DNA from: Chrysemys picta bellii
Taxonomy: Eukaryota; Chordata; Testudines; Emydidae
DNA: 64,000 nt
Assembly: GCF_011386835.1 (NCBI RefSeq)
Contig: NC_088797.1
Span: forward strand, 89,600,264 to 89,664,263
Reading direction: 5' to 3'
Part shown: in pieces, positions 29,364 to 39,625 of the stretch
Layout of the letters: every line of letters starts with the position of its first letter
Numbering within the stretch: position 1 is the first letter of the stretch
Notes under the pieces: model-generated
What the model was told of the DNA's origin: nothing
Seen by the model: the letters and a program-made list of their open reading frames with translations, nothing else
Database searches by the model: none
Program-made: the position numbers and the translations under genes

Positions 29364-30090
29364 CTGTACTGGCTGCGAATACATCCCAATTGTTCAGGGC
29401 AAATCAAACATTAAACACAATTGCTTTTAACCCCTGTAATGCCGTTACAAATGTGCACTCACCAGAGGTGCCTTCTCTGCCATCAGAGTCTGGGAACAAT
29501 AGGCCCTGGGAGGGGATTGGCTCCAGGGTGAGGAAAAGGTCCTGGCTGCCGGGGAGAACGGATTCTCTGCTCGCCTGGTGCGCATTCTCCTCCTCCTTCT
29601 CCTCTTCCTCATCCACAAAATCCTCATCCGTGTTGCCTGAGGCTGCCACCTTCCAGGTGTCCACGGAGAGTGTTGGGGTACTGGTAGGATCCCCCCCTAG
29701 AATGGCATGCAGCTGATCATAGACCCAGAGTGACCATTTGCCTCCTTTGTCTTTTGGTAGTCTTGCCTGAGCTCTTTAATTTTCATGCGGCGCTGCTGTG
29801 CATCCCCGGTGTAGCCTTTCTCCACCATGCCCTGTGCGATTTTGGCATATATATCAGCATTTCCTCTGCAGGTTCACAGTTCTGCCTTCACAGATTCTTC
29901 TCCCCATACAGCAATCGGATCCAGTGTCTCCCGGTCGGTCCATGCTGGAGCTCGTTTGCGATTCTGGGACTGCATGGTCACCTGTTCTGCTGAGCTCGCC
30001 ATGCTGGCGAAACAGGAAATGAAATTCAAAAGTTCCCAGGGGTTTTCCTGTGTACCTGGCTAGTGCATCAGAGTTGAAAGTGCTGTCCAG

Positions 30091-31017
30091 AGATTCTTTT
30101 CCCTGTGTTTGTACAGTGCTCAGCACAAATGAGTGCTATCATAATATAAATATTTACTATTATTTTCTCTTTAAAGATGAGATACGGGAAATGTATTGGT
30201 AAAATGTTACAAAAATGATTAAGTCCTCATACATACAGGAAACCCAAGCTAATGGGAACATTACAAAAAAGTTACTATAAGCGGGTGGAATTCTTACCCC
30301 ATTCCTAACACAGCTCACCCACTTACTGCACGCGCACACACTGGGTTTGGCCCAAACTTAGGGATAGACCTGTGTGGGTGATTTTACAGCAACTAGTCCC
30401 TTGCCCGTTTGTGGGGTTTGTCGTTTTCATTAACTTAAATGACAAAACAGAGAACACAACACAAGTTCTGTCTTGAGTACAGCTTCCACTAGTTCCCTTG
30501 GTCTCAGAGGCTCAAACTTAAAAAAAAAATGTTTCTTAATTGGAGTAAATAGGAACCACCTGGCTGCCAGGGTGAATCAGCATCCTAGAACCTGATACCT
30601 TGTTAGTTACTTGCAGCGGTAAGACACAGTGATGATGCTGATTCAAAGTGAGAATCTGATGATTCTCTTTTAATTTTCAGTGACATTAGTCAATGTTCAT
30701 GATAAAAGAAAAAATAGGAAAATCAAAACCATTCGTGTATGTCCTTGTCTAATTCAATTCCTATAGATCTTATCTAAGTTTCATTATTGTCTTATAATGA
30801 CAATTTACTGAAATATATTACATACTATATGATGTATGTACCTATCTATTGATGTTTATTACACTAATTTGGAGGATTGCTTCTAAAATGAAAGGACGGT
30901 TGTGTGTTCCATCTACTTACAGATAAGGATGTTGTGGGACAAAGACTGCAGTATTAGCTCTAAAGCATCCCTCCTCCCCACCCCCCCCAGTCACCTATTC
31001 TCCAGGAGTTTGCATTG
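30091..31017. other. mostly unassigned; possible SINE tail at 30100-30170
   Basis: TTTGTACAGTGCTCAGCACA followed by ATAATATAAATATTTACTATT resembles the common 3' tail also seen near 43400. The remainder holds no gene or clear repeat. A C-run lies at about 30979-30989. Confidence 0.4.
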
Positions 31018-31025
31018 TTCTAAAG

Positions 31026-31263
31026 CAGTGGTCTCCAAACTTTTTTGATTGCGCACTCCTATCAGTAAAAAAATTTTGAGCACGCACCCCCTGCCGCTCC
31101 ACAGGGCCAGCTCTACAATTTTTGCCACCCCAAAAGAAAAAAAAAAAAAAGACACTTAGACTCCTGCACGAACTGCCGAAGCAAAAAAAATAAATAAAAG
31201 CCGCTCCTCCTGCCGCGCACCCTGAAGGATCCTCTTGTGCGCACCCCACTTTGGAGACCACTG
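31026..31263. mobile_element. hAT-type MITE, CAGTGGTCTCC family
   Basis: The inverted ends CAGTGGTCTCCAAAC and GTTTGGAGACCACTG-like sequence at the right (read TTTGGAGACCACTG) are flanked by the perfect 8-bp duplication TTCTAAAG (31018-31025 and 31264-31271). Inside, from 31102, the sequence turns into the left end of the CAGGGC family (CAGGGCCAGCTCTA...TTTTTGCC) without its right end, so the interior looks chimeric. Confidence 0.92.
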
Positions 31264-31271
31264 TTCTAAAG

Positions 31272-32859
31272 CACTCTTATTTCACTACAAACATTACCCT
31301 AGCCAGCTCTCAGCATATTGTGGATTCCAGACTTTCTGGGATGGAGAGTAGTTTTCCTTCCAGTGGCAAATTCAGCTATAATATTTCCTCCAGGGGTGAT
31401 TTATCCTTTACTGGTTTATATATATTTTTAAAATGTGAATGAATAATCATCCATTTATGACTAATTACAGGGAATCTTTTTATGGTCTGAGATTGACATT
31501 TTATTTGCATTGTAATTGCCAGAGATGCTTAGATTTGCTTTACTCTTTTACCATCTCAGTTATTGTTCTGTATATTTATCCTGGATTAGCATTTATTATA
31601 GTTTGTATAAAATAAAGTTTTTAAATAAAATCTAAACTCTATTTGTGGGGTCACAGGCCAACGTGCTAGCATCTGCTGCCCTAGGCTAAAAAGAGATTAA
31701 TTAACTCAATGCAGGTATTTCTCATTCCAGCAAGCAATTTATGGCATCCTCAAAAAGAAAACATTTCACATTTCCTTAAAGTGCAGAAATAATTCATGTT
31801 AAGATGATGCAGAGTGTCTGTAGAATCTCCTTAACGGCTTTACTTACCACACTTTAGCCATTTTAGCACATAAAATGTGTTCTTTCAGTAGGTTTAACAA
31901 CTTGATCACCAGAGAATGACACAGCTTCTGGGGACAAAATTCAGCCATTCTAGCTCATCCAAATCAAAACAGACAAAACCAGCTGTTGAGCTGACATAGG
32001 TGAATTTTAATGTGTTTTTAATTTAGCTTAAGACCATGACTGTGGCTCACAAGTGTAAATATATCAAGTAATATAAAAATGTGATTGACTGATATTGTTT
32101 TGCAAGAGACTGTGTCACATTAAATTATGCAAGCACACTGCAGAGTAGCTTACTGAGAAACCTGATGAAAGAAGTAAAGAAAGGATTATCAATGTAAATG
32201 CTTTTTCAAAACATAAATCTGGCACCTATTTCCTTGGAAATGGAGTCAATGAAACAGCAGAAGAAACTTCTCTTTTCTGGGGAATTCTCTTTTTCCTTTT
32301 GTTCAGAAAGCTGAATTATTTTTTTTTTTTTTTTTTTTTTGAGAATTGGAAGAGTACATTAAACTCAACTCAGGAAAAGCATAGTGTCATTTTAGTAATT
32401 TGCTCTTGTTTTAGATAGTTTTTGAGTAGATTGTCCTAGAAGGAGATTTTAAAGAATATGATAGAATATTCATCTATCAGGGTAAAATTTACTTCTGTGT
32501 GGAGGCTGGTCAAAAGCAACGTGCACCAGCTAAATCCCACTTAAGCCTTGTTTTGCAGACTTGAGTGGGGCATCATTGAGCTTTTGCTCGATCTCTGTAT
32601 ATGGGAAGGACTTTCAAAGTGTAGAGACACAGGTATTATGAATTGAGAGCTGCTCTGTACTGAAATATGAATAGTTTGTTTCCTGGTTATTGGGATGTTT
32701 ATTATATAAATATATTGATTTAGTTTAATTGGGGGCTGCCGGGGGGGACAAATAGGAAGGAAAGAATGGCTCAAGAGAAACTACTACTTAGCAAACACGT
32801 GACTTGTTAGAGACAATGCCAGCACAGGAAAAAGCCCAGGAACACAAGAGATCAAAAGA
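31272..32859. other. unassigned AT-rich stretch
   Basis: No gene or bounded element was seen. A T-run of about 22 bases lies at 32319-32340. No terminal repeats or coding motifs were found. Confidence 0.45.
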
Positions 32860-32867
32860 ACTGTGGC

Positions 32868-33060
32868 CAGGGCTGGCTCCAGGCACCGGCGAAGGAAGCA
32901 GGTGCTTGGGGCGGCACGTCCAGGTCTTCTGTGGCAATTTGGCGGTGGGTCCCTCAGTCCGTCTCTTCCTCTTTGAGGTGCCAATCTGATTTATCTTTTT
33001 TTTTTTTTTTTTTTTTCCGGTTCGCCGGTTGAGGCGGCAAAAAAGCTGGAGCCGGCCTGG
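32868..33060. mobile_element. non-autonomous hAT-type element, CAGGGC family, copy 3
   Basis: It begins CAGGGCTGGCTCCAGGCACC and ends GCTGGAGCCGGCCTGG, with the 8-bp duplication ACTGTGGC (32860-32867 and 33061-33068). The terminal CCCTG has drifted to CCTGG. At 193 bp it is the shortest intact copy; its left half shares GGCACC and GGTGCTTGGGGCGGC with copy 1. It has a T-run at 32998-33016. Confidence 0.9.
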
Positions 33061-33129
33061 ACTGTGGCAGGTTTTAAAAAAAAGGAATTCTCTGTCAGAA
33101 AGAGAGTAGTTGTTCATGAGAGCCAGACT

Positions 33130-33375
33130 GAGGGCACAGCTACACTAGAGAGTTTACAGCAGCACAGCTGCACTGATACAGCTGCACCACTGTAAGCTCT
33201 CTAATGTAGCCGTTCTAAGATGACGAGAGAGAGCTCTCCTGTGGACACCCCTGTGAGTGGCTGTCCACACCAGCACTCATGTCGGTGTAACTTATGTTGC
33301 TCAGGGGGATGATTTATTCACACACCTGTGTGACATAAATTATGCCGACATAAGCTGTAGTGTAGACATAGCCCC
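33130..33375. mobile_element. Harbinger-type MITE
   Basis: Left end GGGCACAGCTACACTAGAGA; right end reads, inverted, GGGGCTATGTCTACACTACAG. The interior shows CAGCACAGCTGC, ACCGACATGA-type and ATGCCGACATAAG words shared with other TACACTA-ended MITEs here. The flanking duplication is not preserved clearly. No coding content. Confidence 0.65.
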
Positions 33376-33849
33376 AGACATGGGACCTGCTGGAGGTGTC
33401 TGAAGAAGTTAGGCCTGTGTAGATTACCAGCAGGGAATGACAAGCTGTTAGCTAAGATAGGCATGCATGCATTGTGTTTGTTGTTTTAAAATCCCTTTTC
33501 TCTAAAGGCTTTGTCCCTGCTGCCAAAATAAACAATACTTTTGGTTTAAGAAGGCTGTTTGGTCACTATACACGAGTCACAGACTCCAAAAGAGAAGATC
33601 TGCGGATACCCGAACTCAATCAGACCTTCCAGGTAAGAACTGTCGACACAGGGTGCCAGTGTTTTCCCCAGGAATTGAAATTGGGTGGAGGGTTGAGGGC
33701 CGACGAGGGTTGAGACCGTGAGGGGAAAGGTGGGCTGTATGGCACCAGAGTAAAAACTGAAAAATGTTTCACGACCATTTTATTAGATTTAACTCTTGTT
33801 TTAAAATCATCACAAAAATTAAAGTTGGCTACTCTAGCTTACTATGAAA
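33376..33849. other. unassigned stretch before the hAT pseudogene
   Basis: A 79-codon frame at 33474-33713 has no recognisable motif. The 3' non-coding part of the hAT pseudogene may begin within this stretch. Confidence 0.35.
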
Positions 33850-35600
33850 CACTATATCTATATCCTTCTTGGTTTCTTGTTAATTTTGCACTCTTTGGTG
33901 TCTTCTTGTGGGTCTGGTACTTTTAGTCCTTCATGAAATGTTCATGATCAGGCAGAAGGCGACTTCTTTCAGAACACAAAATTCTATTCAATGAGGAAAA
34001 AGAACACTCAACTGTAGCTGTTGTGATTGGGCATAGCAAGAGATGAATTTCTATTTCTTTCATCCTAGGAAACATAGCACAATAATTGGGTCGAACCACT
34101 AGTGATGATAAAGAAGTTGAAGTTAAATTTTCATTTGTTCATCATCTGCTATTCGACTCTGTGTTCAAAATTCTCTATTCTGTCCTGATCATATAGCAGC
34201 CCTATTGCTGGTAGTGCCTCACTCCACTCAACTATAGGTGTTTTATAAGACAGGCATCTGTAAAAGCTACGTGGAGGTTGAATAGAATCCAGAAATCGCT
34301 ATTGTAGATTTGTAAGAATCAAGTCTTTGTACTTTTTCAGCTGGCTTAACAAACACTTCTTGTCCTCTTTACTTAAGGAGTCAATATAAGTACCTTCATT
34401 AGTCAACTTCTGGACTGAAGTCTTTGCTTCTTCCAGTACAATTTCAGTCGATATCTCTGATAGATCCAAGGATAGCTTCTATTGCTGGACAAAGATCTAC
34501 TACTGTTGTAGCAGATGCCTGGATGACATTGTTTAATGACTCAAGTGGTTTCAACAGTAGACTTACGAGAGAGAATGGCGATAGTCTTCTCTGAACTTAG
34601 TAACAAAAGTAGTCCAGCAGCCTCACTACTTAGATCTGTCCTATCTTGGTGGATACTTTCCAAAGCCAGTAATAATGGCTGCAGTAATTTTAAGACAACA
34701 GCCAAGAATCGCTCATGAGAAAGCCAGCAGGCTTTCCCAGGTTGGACTAATTTGAACTTCAGACCCAGTGTATCTTCTATTGGTATCAAAAACGTTCAGT
34801 CCTTTTGGACTCTTGCTGAAAAAAAGAATATAAAAAGCCATTAAATGTATGGCTTTTTAATGTCTTTTGAAGATTCTGCAGCTTGTATTAGTGTTAGCTG
34901 GAGTAGATGGTCTCTGCAGTGTGTATAGGAGAGATTAGGGTTACACTTTTTTCTCTGAGCAAAGTTTGTACTCCACTATGTCTTCCAGAGAAGTTTGTAG
35001 CTCCATCAAATGCACAAGCAGCCATCTGTTTGGGGTTCAATTTACAAGCATTTAACTCTCCTAAGATGTCACAGATGTAGCTGATGTGTCTTCTATAACC
35101 TGAACATCTAGAATGCATCTACGCCTACCACAGACATCGAGATAACATACACAATGACTTAATACTTGATGCCTATTTGCACTGGTGCATTCATCAGCCA
35201 TGTATGCACATATTTTGAATATGGTGAGAGAGTTCTTCACTTTTTCAACTGCTGAGTCTTTCACTGTTGTACCTCATGCTTCTAGAGAGTCAGCTGAGTT
35301 TTTACTGAAAGATAGTAAGCATTTGCCAATTTTTTTGGAAACCAGTGTTTAACTTCGGGATTAACAAGTGACGATGCACTTAACATCGGCTTCCAGTTTG
35401 TAGTGTGTGGTATCTCTTGCTTAAATAGAAAGTCTGATGCAACAGCCATGTTTGTTTGCATGAACTGTGTTGTGTCTCCAGCATTCATAACAGCCTCTTT
35501 AAGTTCTTGTAAAATTGACAGTGACTGGCTTATAAGGCTTTCTGCATGTTGATGCAGTCAAGAGGCATGGTGTTTTGCAGCCTTTTTATGTAGGTTGTCA
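33850..35600 (-). pseudogene. hAT transposase pseudogene (ZMYM1/DUF4371-like type)
   Basis: Minus-strand frames give, in order, LHQHAESLISQSLSILQELK near 35560, KHWFPKKLANAYYLS, AYMADECTSANRHQVLSHC (the DECT block of the catalytic domain), LNPKQMAACAFDGATNFSGR (the cognate of C...DGAxNMxG), KACWLSHERFLAVV, KEDKKCLLSQLKKYKDLI, and finally CSFSSLNRILCSERSRLLPD, the C-terminal dimerisation motif of hAT enzymes. At least five frame changes and stops interrupt it. The N-terminal zinc finger is missing where a CR1 copy abuts near 35640. Terminal repeats were not located. It is far too decayed to have mobilised the small hAT copies in this window. Confidence 0.85.
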
Positions 35601-35649
35601 GTATTGGATTAGCTGATCAGTCTGGCAAACCAAGCTCCTCCACGTTTAC

Positions 35650-36297
35650 TATATAAATTCATGATATGCCCACATCTTGAATACTGCGTGCAGTTCTGGT
35701 GACCCCATCTCAAAAAAGATATATTGGAATTGGAAAAGGTTCAGAGAAGGGCAACAAACATGATTAGGGGTATGGAACAGATTCCATATGAGGAGAGATT
35801 AAAAAGACTGGGACTTTTCAGCTTGGAAAAGAGACGACTAAGAGGGGATATGATAGAGGCTTATAAAATCTTGACTGGTGTGAAGAAAATGAATAAGGAA
35901 GTGTTATTTACCCCTTCACTTAACACAAGAATCAGGGGTCACCCAATGAAATTAATAGGCAGCAAGTTTAAAACAAACAAAAAGAAGTATTTCTTCACAC
36001 AATGCACAGTCACCTGTGGAACTTTTTGCCAGGGATGTTGTGAAGGCCAAAATTATAACAGGGTTCAAAAAAGAACTAGATAAGTTCATGTAGCCAGGAT
36101 GGGCAGGGATGCAACACCATGCTCTGAGTGTCCCTAGCCTCTGTTCGCCAGAAGCTGGGACTGGATGACAGGGGATGGATCACTCGATGATTCCCTATTC
36201 TGTTCATTCCCTTTGAAGCACCTGGAATAGTCACTGTTGGAAGACAGGATACTGGAATAGATGGACCTTTGGTCTGACCCAATATGGCCATTCTTAC
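35650..36297 (+). mobile_element. CR1 LINE, 3' end
   Basis: The translation carries the CR1 ORF2 C-terminus: [20 protein letters not shown], then [20 protein letters not shown] and [10 protein letters not shown]. The 3' UTR follows with GAAGACAGGATACTGG and ATAGATGGACCTTTGGTC, ending GGCCATTCTTAC. It is the same subfamily as the copy at 5797 and is 5' truncated. A 119-codon open frame (35724-36083) survives but is only the ORF2 tail. Confidence 0.9.
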
Positions 36298-36986
36298 ATA
36301 AAAATAATTATAATAATCAAAAAGTTTAGTACAGAAACTCTCCAAGATAATGATCTCTTGAGATAGTGATAATATAAGATAATGACCTTGGAAAATAATG
36401 CATTTTAAAAATCTTGGCCTACTAGGAAATGTATATTTATATAAGTTTCCCAGTCACAAATCTAGCATTCTGGAGCAAAGTCACTAAAACATAGTCCAAT
36501 GCTCTGGCCTCTGTTTGTCGTGCCACCGTTCACTCCATTGCTCCGCTCCAATGGCCCTGCACTGTCACCTTCTGCTGCCACTTGTCACTGTGACCTTTGC
36601 GAGTCGGTCTCTTGAGGTTCCACCCAGCTCTCAGTGGTTTCAGCTCCCAGTGGGGGAACCTCGCTGCTAGTGCAGGCTGGCCTCTCTCTTCCACAGAAAT
36701 ACTGTCCTGCAGCAGGACTAAGCACTTAGACCTGATTATCAGTGATTTGTTAAGTGACCACTAGAGCTGAAACCAAAAGACTCTCTATGAAGCCTAATCA
36801 GCTCGGTCTCTAAACAGGAGAGAGGGGCAGGTCAAATAGTGCCTGTGACTCTTAGGCAGAGCCCACACCACCAAGCAAAACACCTGTGCCCCACCCCATT
36901 TGCATCACATCGTTGGCTCATATTCAATTTGTTATCCACAAGAACCACCAGATCCTTTTCTACAGTACTACTGCCTACCCAGTTAT
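36298..36986. other. unassigned non-coding stretch
   Basis: No repeat family or gene was recognised. Confidence 0.4.
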
Positions 36987-38262
36987 TCATAGAATCATAG
37001 AAGATTAGGGTTGGAAGAGACCTCAGGAGGTCATCTAGTCCAATCCCCTGCTCAAAGCAGGATCAACCCCAGCTAAATCATCCCAGCCAGGGCTTTGTCA
37101 AGCCTGACCTTAAAAACCTCTAAGGATGGAGATTGTACCACCTCCCTAGGTAACCCATTCCAGTGCTTCACCACCCTCCTAGTGAAATAGTGTTTCCTAA
37201 TATCCAACCTAAACCTCCCCTACTGCAACTTGAGACCACTGCTTCTTGTTCTGTCATCTGCCACCACTGAGAACAGCTTAGCTCTATCCTCTTTGGAACC
37301 CCACTTCAGGTGGTTGAAGGCGGCTATCGAATCCGCCCTCACTCTTCTCTTCTGCAGACTAAATAACTCCAGTTCCCTTAGCCTCTCCTCATAAGTCATG
37401 TGCCCCAGCACCCTAATCATTTTTGTTGCCCTCCGCTGGACTCTCTCCAGTTTGTCCACATCCCTTCTGTAGTGGAGGGATCAAAACTGGACACAGTACT
37501 TCAGGTGTGGCCTCACCAGTGCTGAATAGAGAGGAATAATCACGTCCCTCGATCTGCTGGAAATGCTTGTACTATTACAGCCCAATATGCCATTGGCCTT
37601 CTTGGCAACAAGGGCACACAGCTGACTCATATCCAGCTTCTCCAACTGCTGCTTAGCCAGTCGGTCCCCAGCCTGTAGCAGTGCATGGGGTTCTTCCTTC
37701 CTAAGTGCAGGACTCTGCACTTGTCCTTGTTGAATCTCATCAGATTTCTTTTGGTCCAATCCTCCAATTTTTCTAGGTCATTCTGGACCCTATCCCTATC
37801 CTCCAGCATATCTACCTCTCCCCTACAGCTTAGTATAATCTGCGAACTTGCTGAGGGTGCAATTTATCCCATCATCCAGATCATTAATAAAGATGTTGAA
37901 CAAAACCGGCCCCAGGACCGACCCCTTGGGCACGCTGCTTGATACCAGCTGCCAACTAGACATTGAGCCGTTGATCACTACCCATTGAGCCTGACAATCT
38001 AGCCAGCTTTCTATCCACCTTATAGTCAGTTCATCCAATCTATATTTCTTTAACTTGCTGGCAAGAATACTGTAGGAGACCAAAAGCTTTGCTAAAGTCA
38101 AGATATATCACATCCATCGCTTACCCAATATCCACAGAGCCAGTTATTTCATCATAGAAGGCAATCAGGTTGGTCAGGCATGACTTGCCCTGGGTGAATT
38201 CATGTTGATTGTTCCTGATCACCTTCCTCTCCTCCAAATGCTTCCACCTTCCACTCCTCCAA
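36987..38262 (-). mobile_element. CR1 LINE with reverse transcriptase region
   Basis: Reverse orientation: the 3' tail is at 36987 (ATAGAATCATAGAA) and the 5' truncation is near 38262. Translation on the minus strand gives HEFTQGKSCLTNLIAFYDEI, then [27 protein letters not shown] in place of the catalytic FADD-type motif, [20 protein letters not shown], and LERVQRRATKMIRVLGHMTY. The polymerase aspartate is therefore mutated, and frame breaks are frequent. Confidence 0.92.
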
Positions 38263-38264
38263 TT

Positions 38265-39055
38265 CAATTCCCCATTTTGTATTTGTGCATTTGAATTTTC
38301 CTTTGTAAGTCTGGTATTTTGCACTTGTCTTTATTGAATTTCATCTTGGTGATTTCATATGAATTCAGTTTGTCAAGGTAATTTTTAATTCTAATCCTGC
38401 CCTCCAAAGTGAAGGAACCCCTCCCATCTCGGTGTCAACTGCAGATTTTATAAGCATACTCTCCATTTCCATTATCAAAGTCATTAATGAAAATACTGAA
38501 CAGTACCAGATCCAGGACAGACCCTTTGGGTGTCCCCCCCCAGATAGAGCTCCCAATCTGACAGGGAACCATTGATAACTACTCCTTGAGTACGGTTTTT
38601 GAACCAGTGAGAATATCATGGGTGAAAGTGTCAAAAGCATTACTAAAATCAAGATATATTATATCATGTCTACTGCTTCCCTCCATCCACTACTAACCTT
38701 CTCAAAGAAGAAATTAGGTTGGATTGGCAACATTTATTCTTGACAAATCGATATTGGCTATTATTTATCACCTTATTATCCTCTAGGTGCTTACAAATTG
38801 ATTTAATAATTTGTTCCTGAATCTTTCCAGGGACTGAAGTTAGGCTGACTGGTCTATAATTCCCTGGGTCCTCTTTGTTCCCTTTTTAAAGACTGGTTCT
38901 ATGTTTGCCCTTCCCCAGTCCTCTGGGACCTCATCCGACCTCCATGAGTTCTGAAAGGTAATTGCTAGTGGTTCTGAGATTGCTTCAGCTTGTTTCTTAA
39001 GTACCCTAAGGTGAATTTTGTCCTTGAATACATCTAACTTCTCTAACTATTCTTT
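38265..39055 (-). mobile_element. second, older CR1 LINE fragment, RT region
   Basis: Minus-strand translation shows DPGNYRPVSLTSVPGKI (finger region of CR1 RT), NSQYRFVKNKCCQSNLI, a degraded FPVRLGALS..HPKGLS block (equivalent of PQGSVLGP), DTEMGG, and FNKDKCKIPDLQRK at its 3' side. It is more diverged than the adjacent CR1 copy, which lies directly against its 3' side, so the neighbour may have inserted into it or next to it. Confidence 0.85.
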
Positions 39056-39259
39056 TAACCATGTTCAGCACAGTAGCTAAATGCTTTAATATGTGCTCAG
39101 ACACCATAGAGGGGAGTGTAGTATAAACACCCTGAATGCACGAGGACTCAGGATAAGCTGCTGTCATGTGCTGCTGTGTGCCATTTGTCCTTCACAGCCG
39201 AGGTGGAGTTTGCCCATTCTTGCTGCTTATGGCTATGCAACAGCTGACTGGGGGCTTAG

Positions 39260-39620
39260 ACACCCTCTAATCTGCCCCTTGAGGGTGGATGTTCTTACAG
39301 TATTAGATATCTCTTCAAGACTGCAAGCTCCTTAGGGCAGGAGCTACGTCACTTCATATTCCTGTGAAGAGCCATAAACATCTGTGGTGCTATATGAATA
39401 TTTTTTTGAAGCTTGTGAAGCTTGCCAACCCTTAAATACCACTGTATTTTCCCATCCCTAAAGAAACACTCTTTTCCCCAAGGAGAAATTAAATAAATAC
39501 TCTGTATTATCATTTTGGTTGTTTGTATTGTGGTGGCACTCAGAGACCTGGGTTCCGTTGCACGAAGCACTTTATAGACCTATAACAGAAAGATGGTCTC
39601 TTCCCAACAGAGCTTACAAT
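39260..39620. repeat. MIR/CR1-L3-type tail fragments
   Basis: AAGACTGCAAGCTCCTTAGG followed by GGTGCTATATGAATAT (39320-39395), and AACAGAGCTTACAATCTAAG (39605-39625), are phrases of the old tails found on amniote MIR and L3/CR1 repeats. They are fragments with no coding content. Confidence 0.45.
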
Positions 39621-39625
39621 CTAAG

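Larger units (their letters stand above)
27850..29975 (-). pseudogene. Harbinger C Myb/SANT-like partner protein
   Basis: On the minus strand the start at 29975 lies in ACAGGTGACCATG, and the peptide opens MQSQNRKRAPAWTDRE. Exon 1 has frame breaks after the first 30 or so codons, with acidic DEEEEKEEENA downstream, and ends at a donor near 29464 with the same GTSG|GTGAGT context as copy A. Exon 2 (about 28190-27850) gives MFSELMQSSHTDRAQLNAWRH and DRNMQEEMLRLMGEQ before a stop at 27975. The intron contains a hAT insertion and the third frame on the opposite strand. Confidence 0.75.
25215..30090. mobile_element. Harbinger element copy C, inverted layout, right end lost
   Basis: The left end starts GGGCATGTTAGGTCGATTTT after TAA (25212-25214). 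The transposase reads on the plus strand and the Myb gene on the minus strand, so the element is reversed relative to A and B. Its Myb-side end matches the left subterminal DNA of copy A (TTTTGAATTTCATTTCCTGTTT, read on the minus strand) up to about 30090 and then stops without a terminal repeat. A solo LTR (26035-26795) and a hAT copy (28402-28681) lie inside. Its C-terminal transposase sequence is nearly identical to copy A. Confidence 0.85.

Noticed and set aside
33474..33713. 79-codon plus-strand frame as a possible host exon
   Set aside because: No motif or splice context, and the neighbourhood is transposon-derived.
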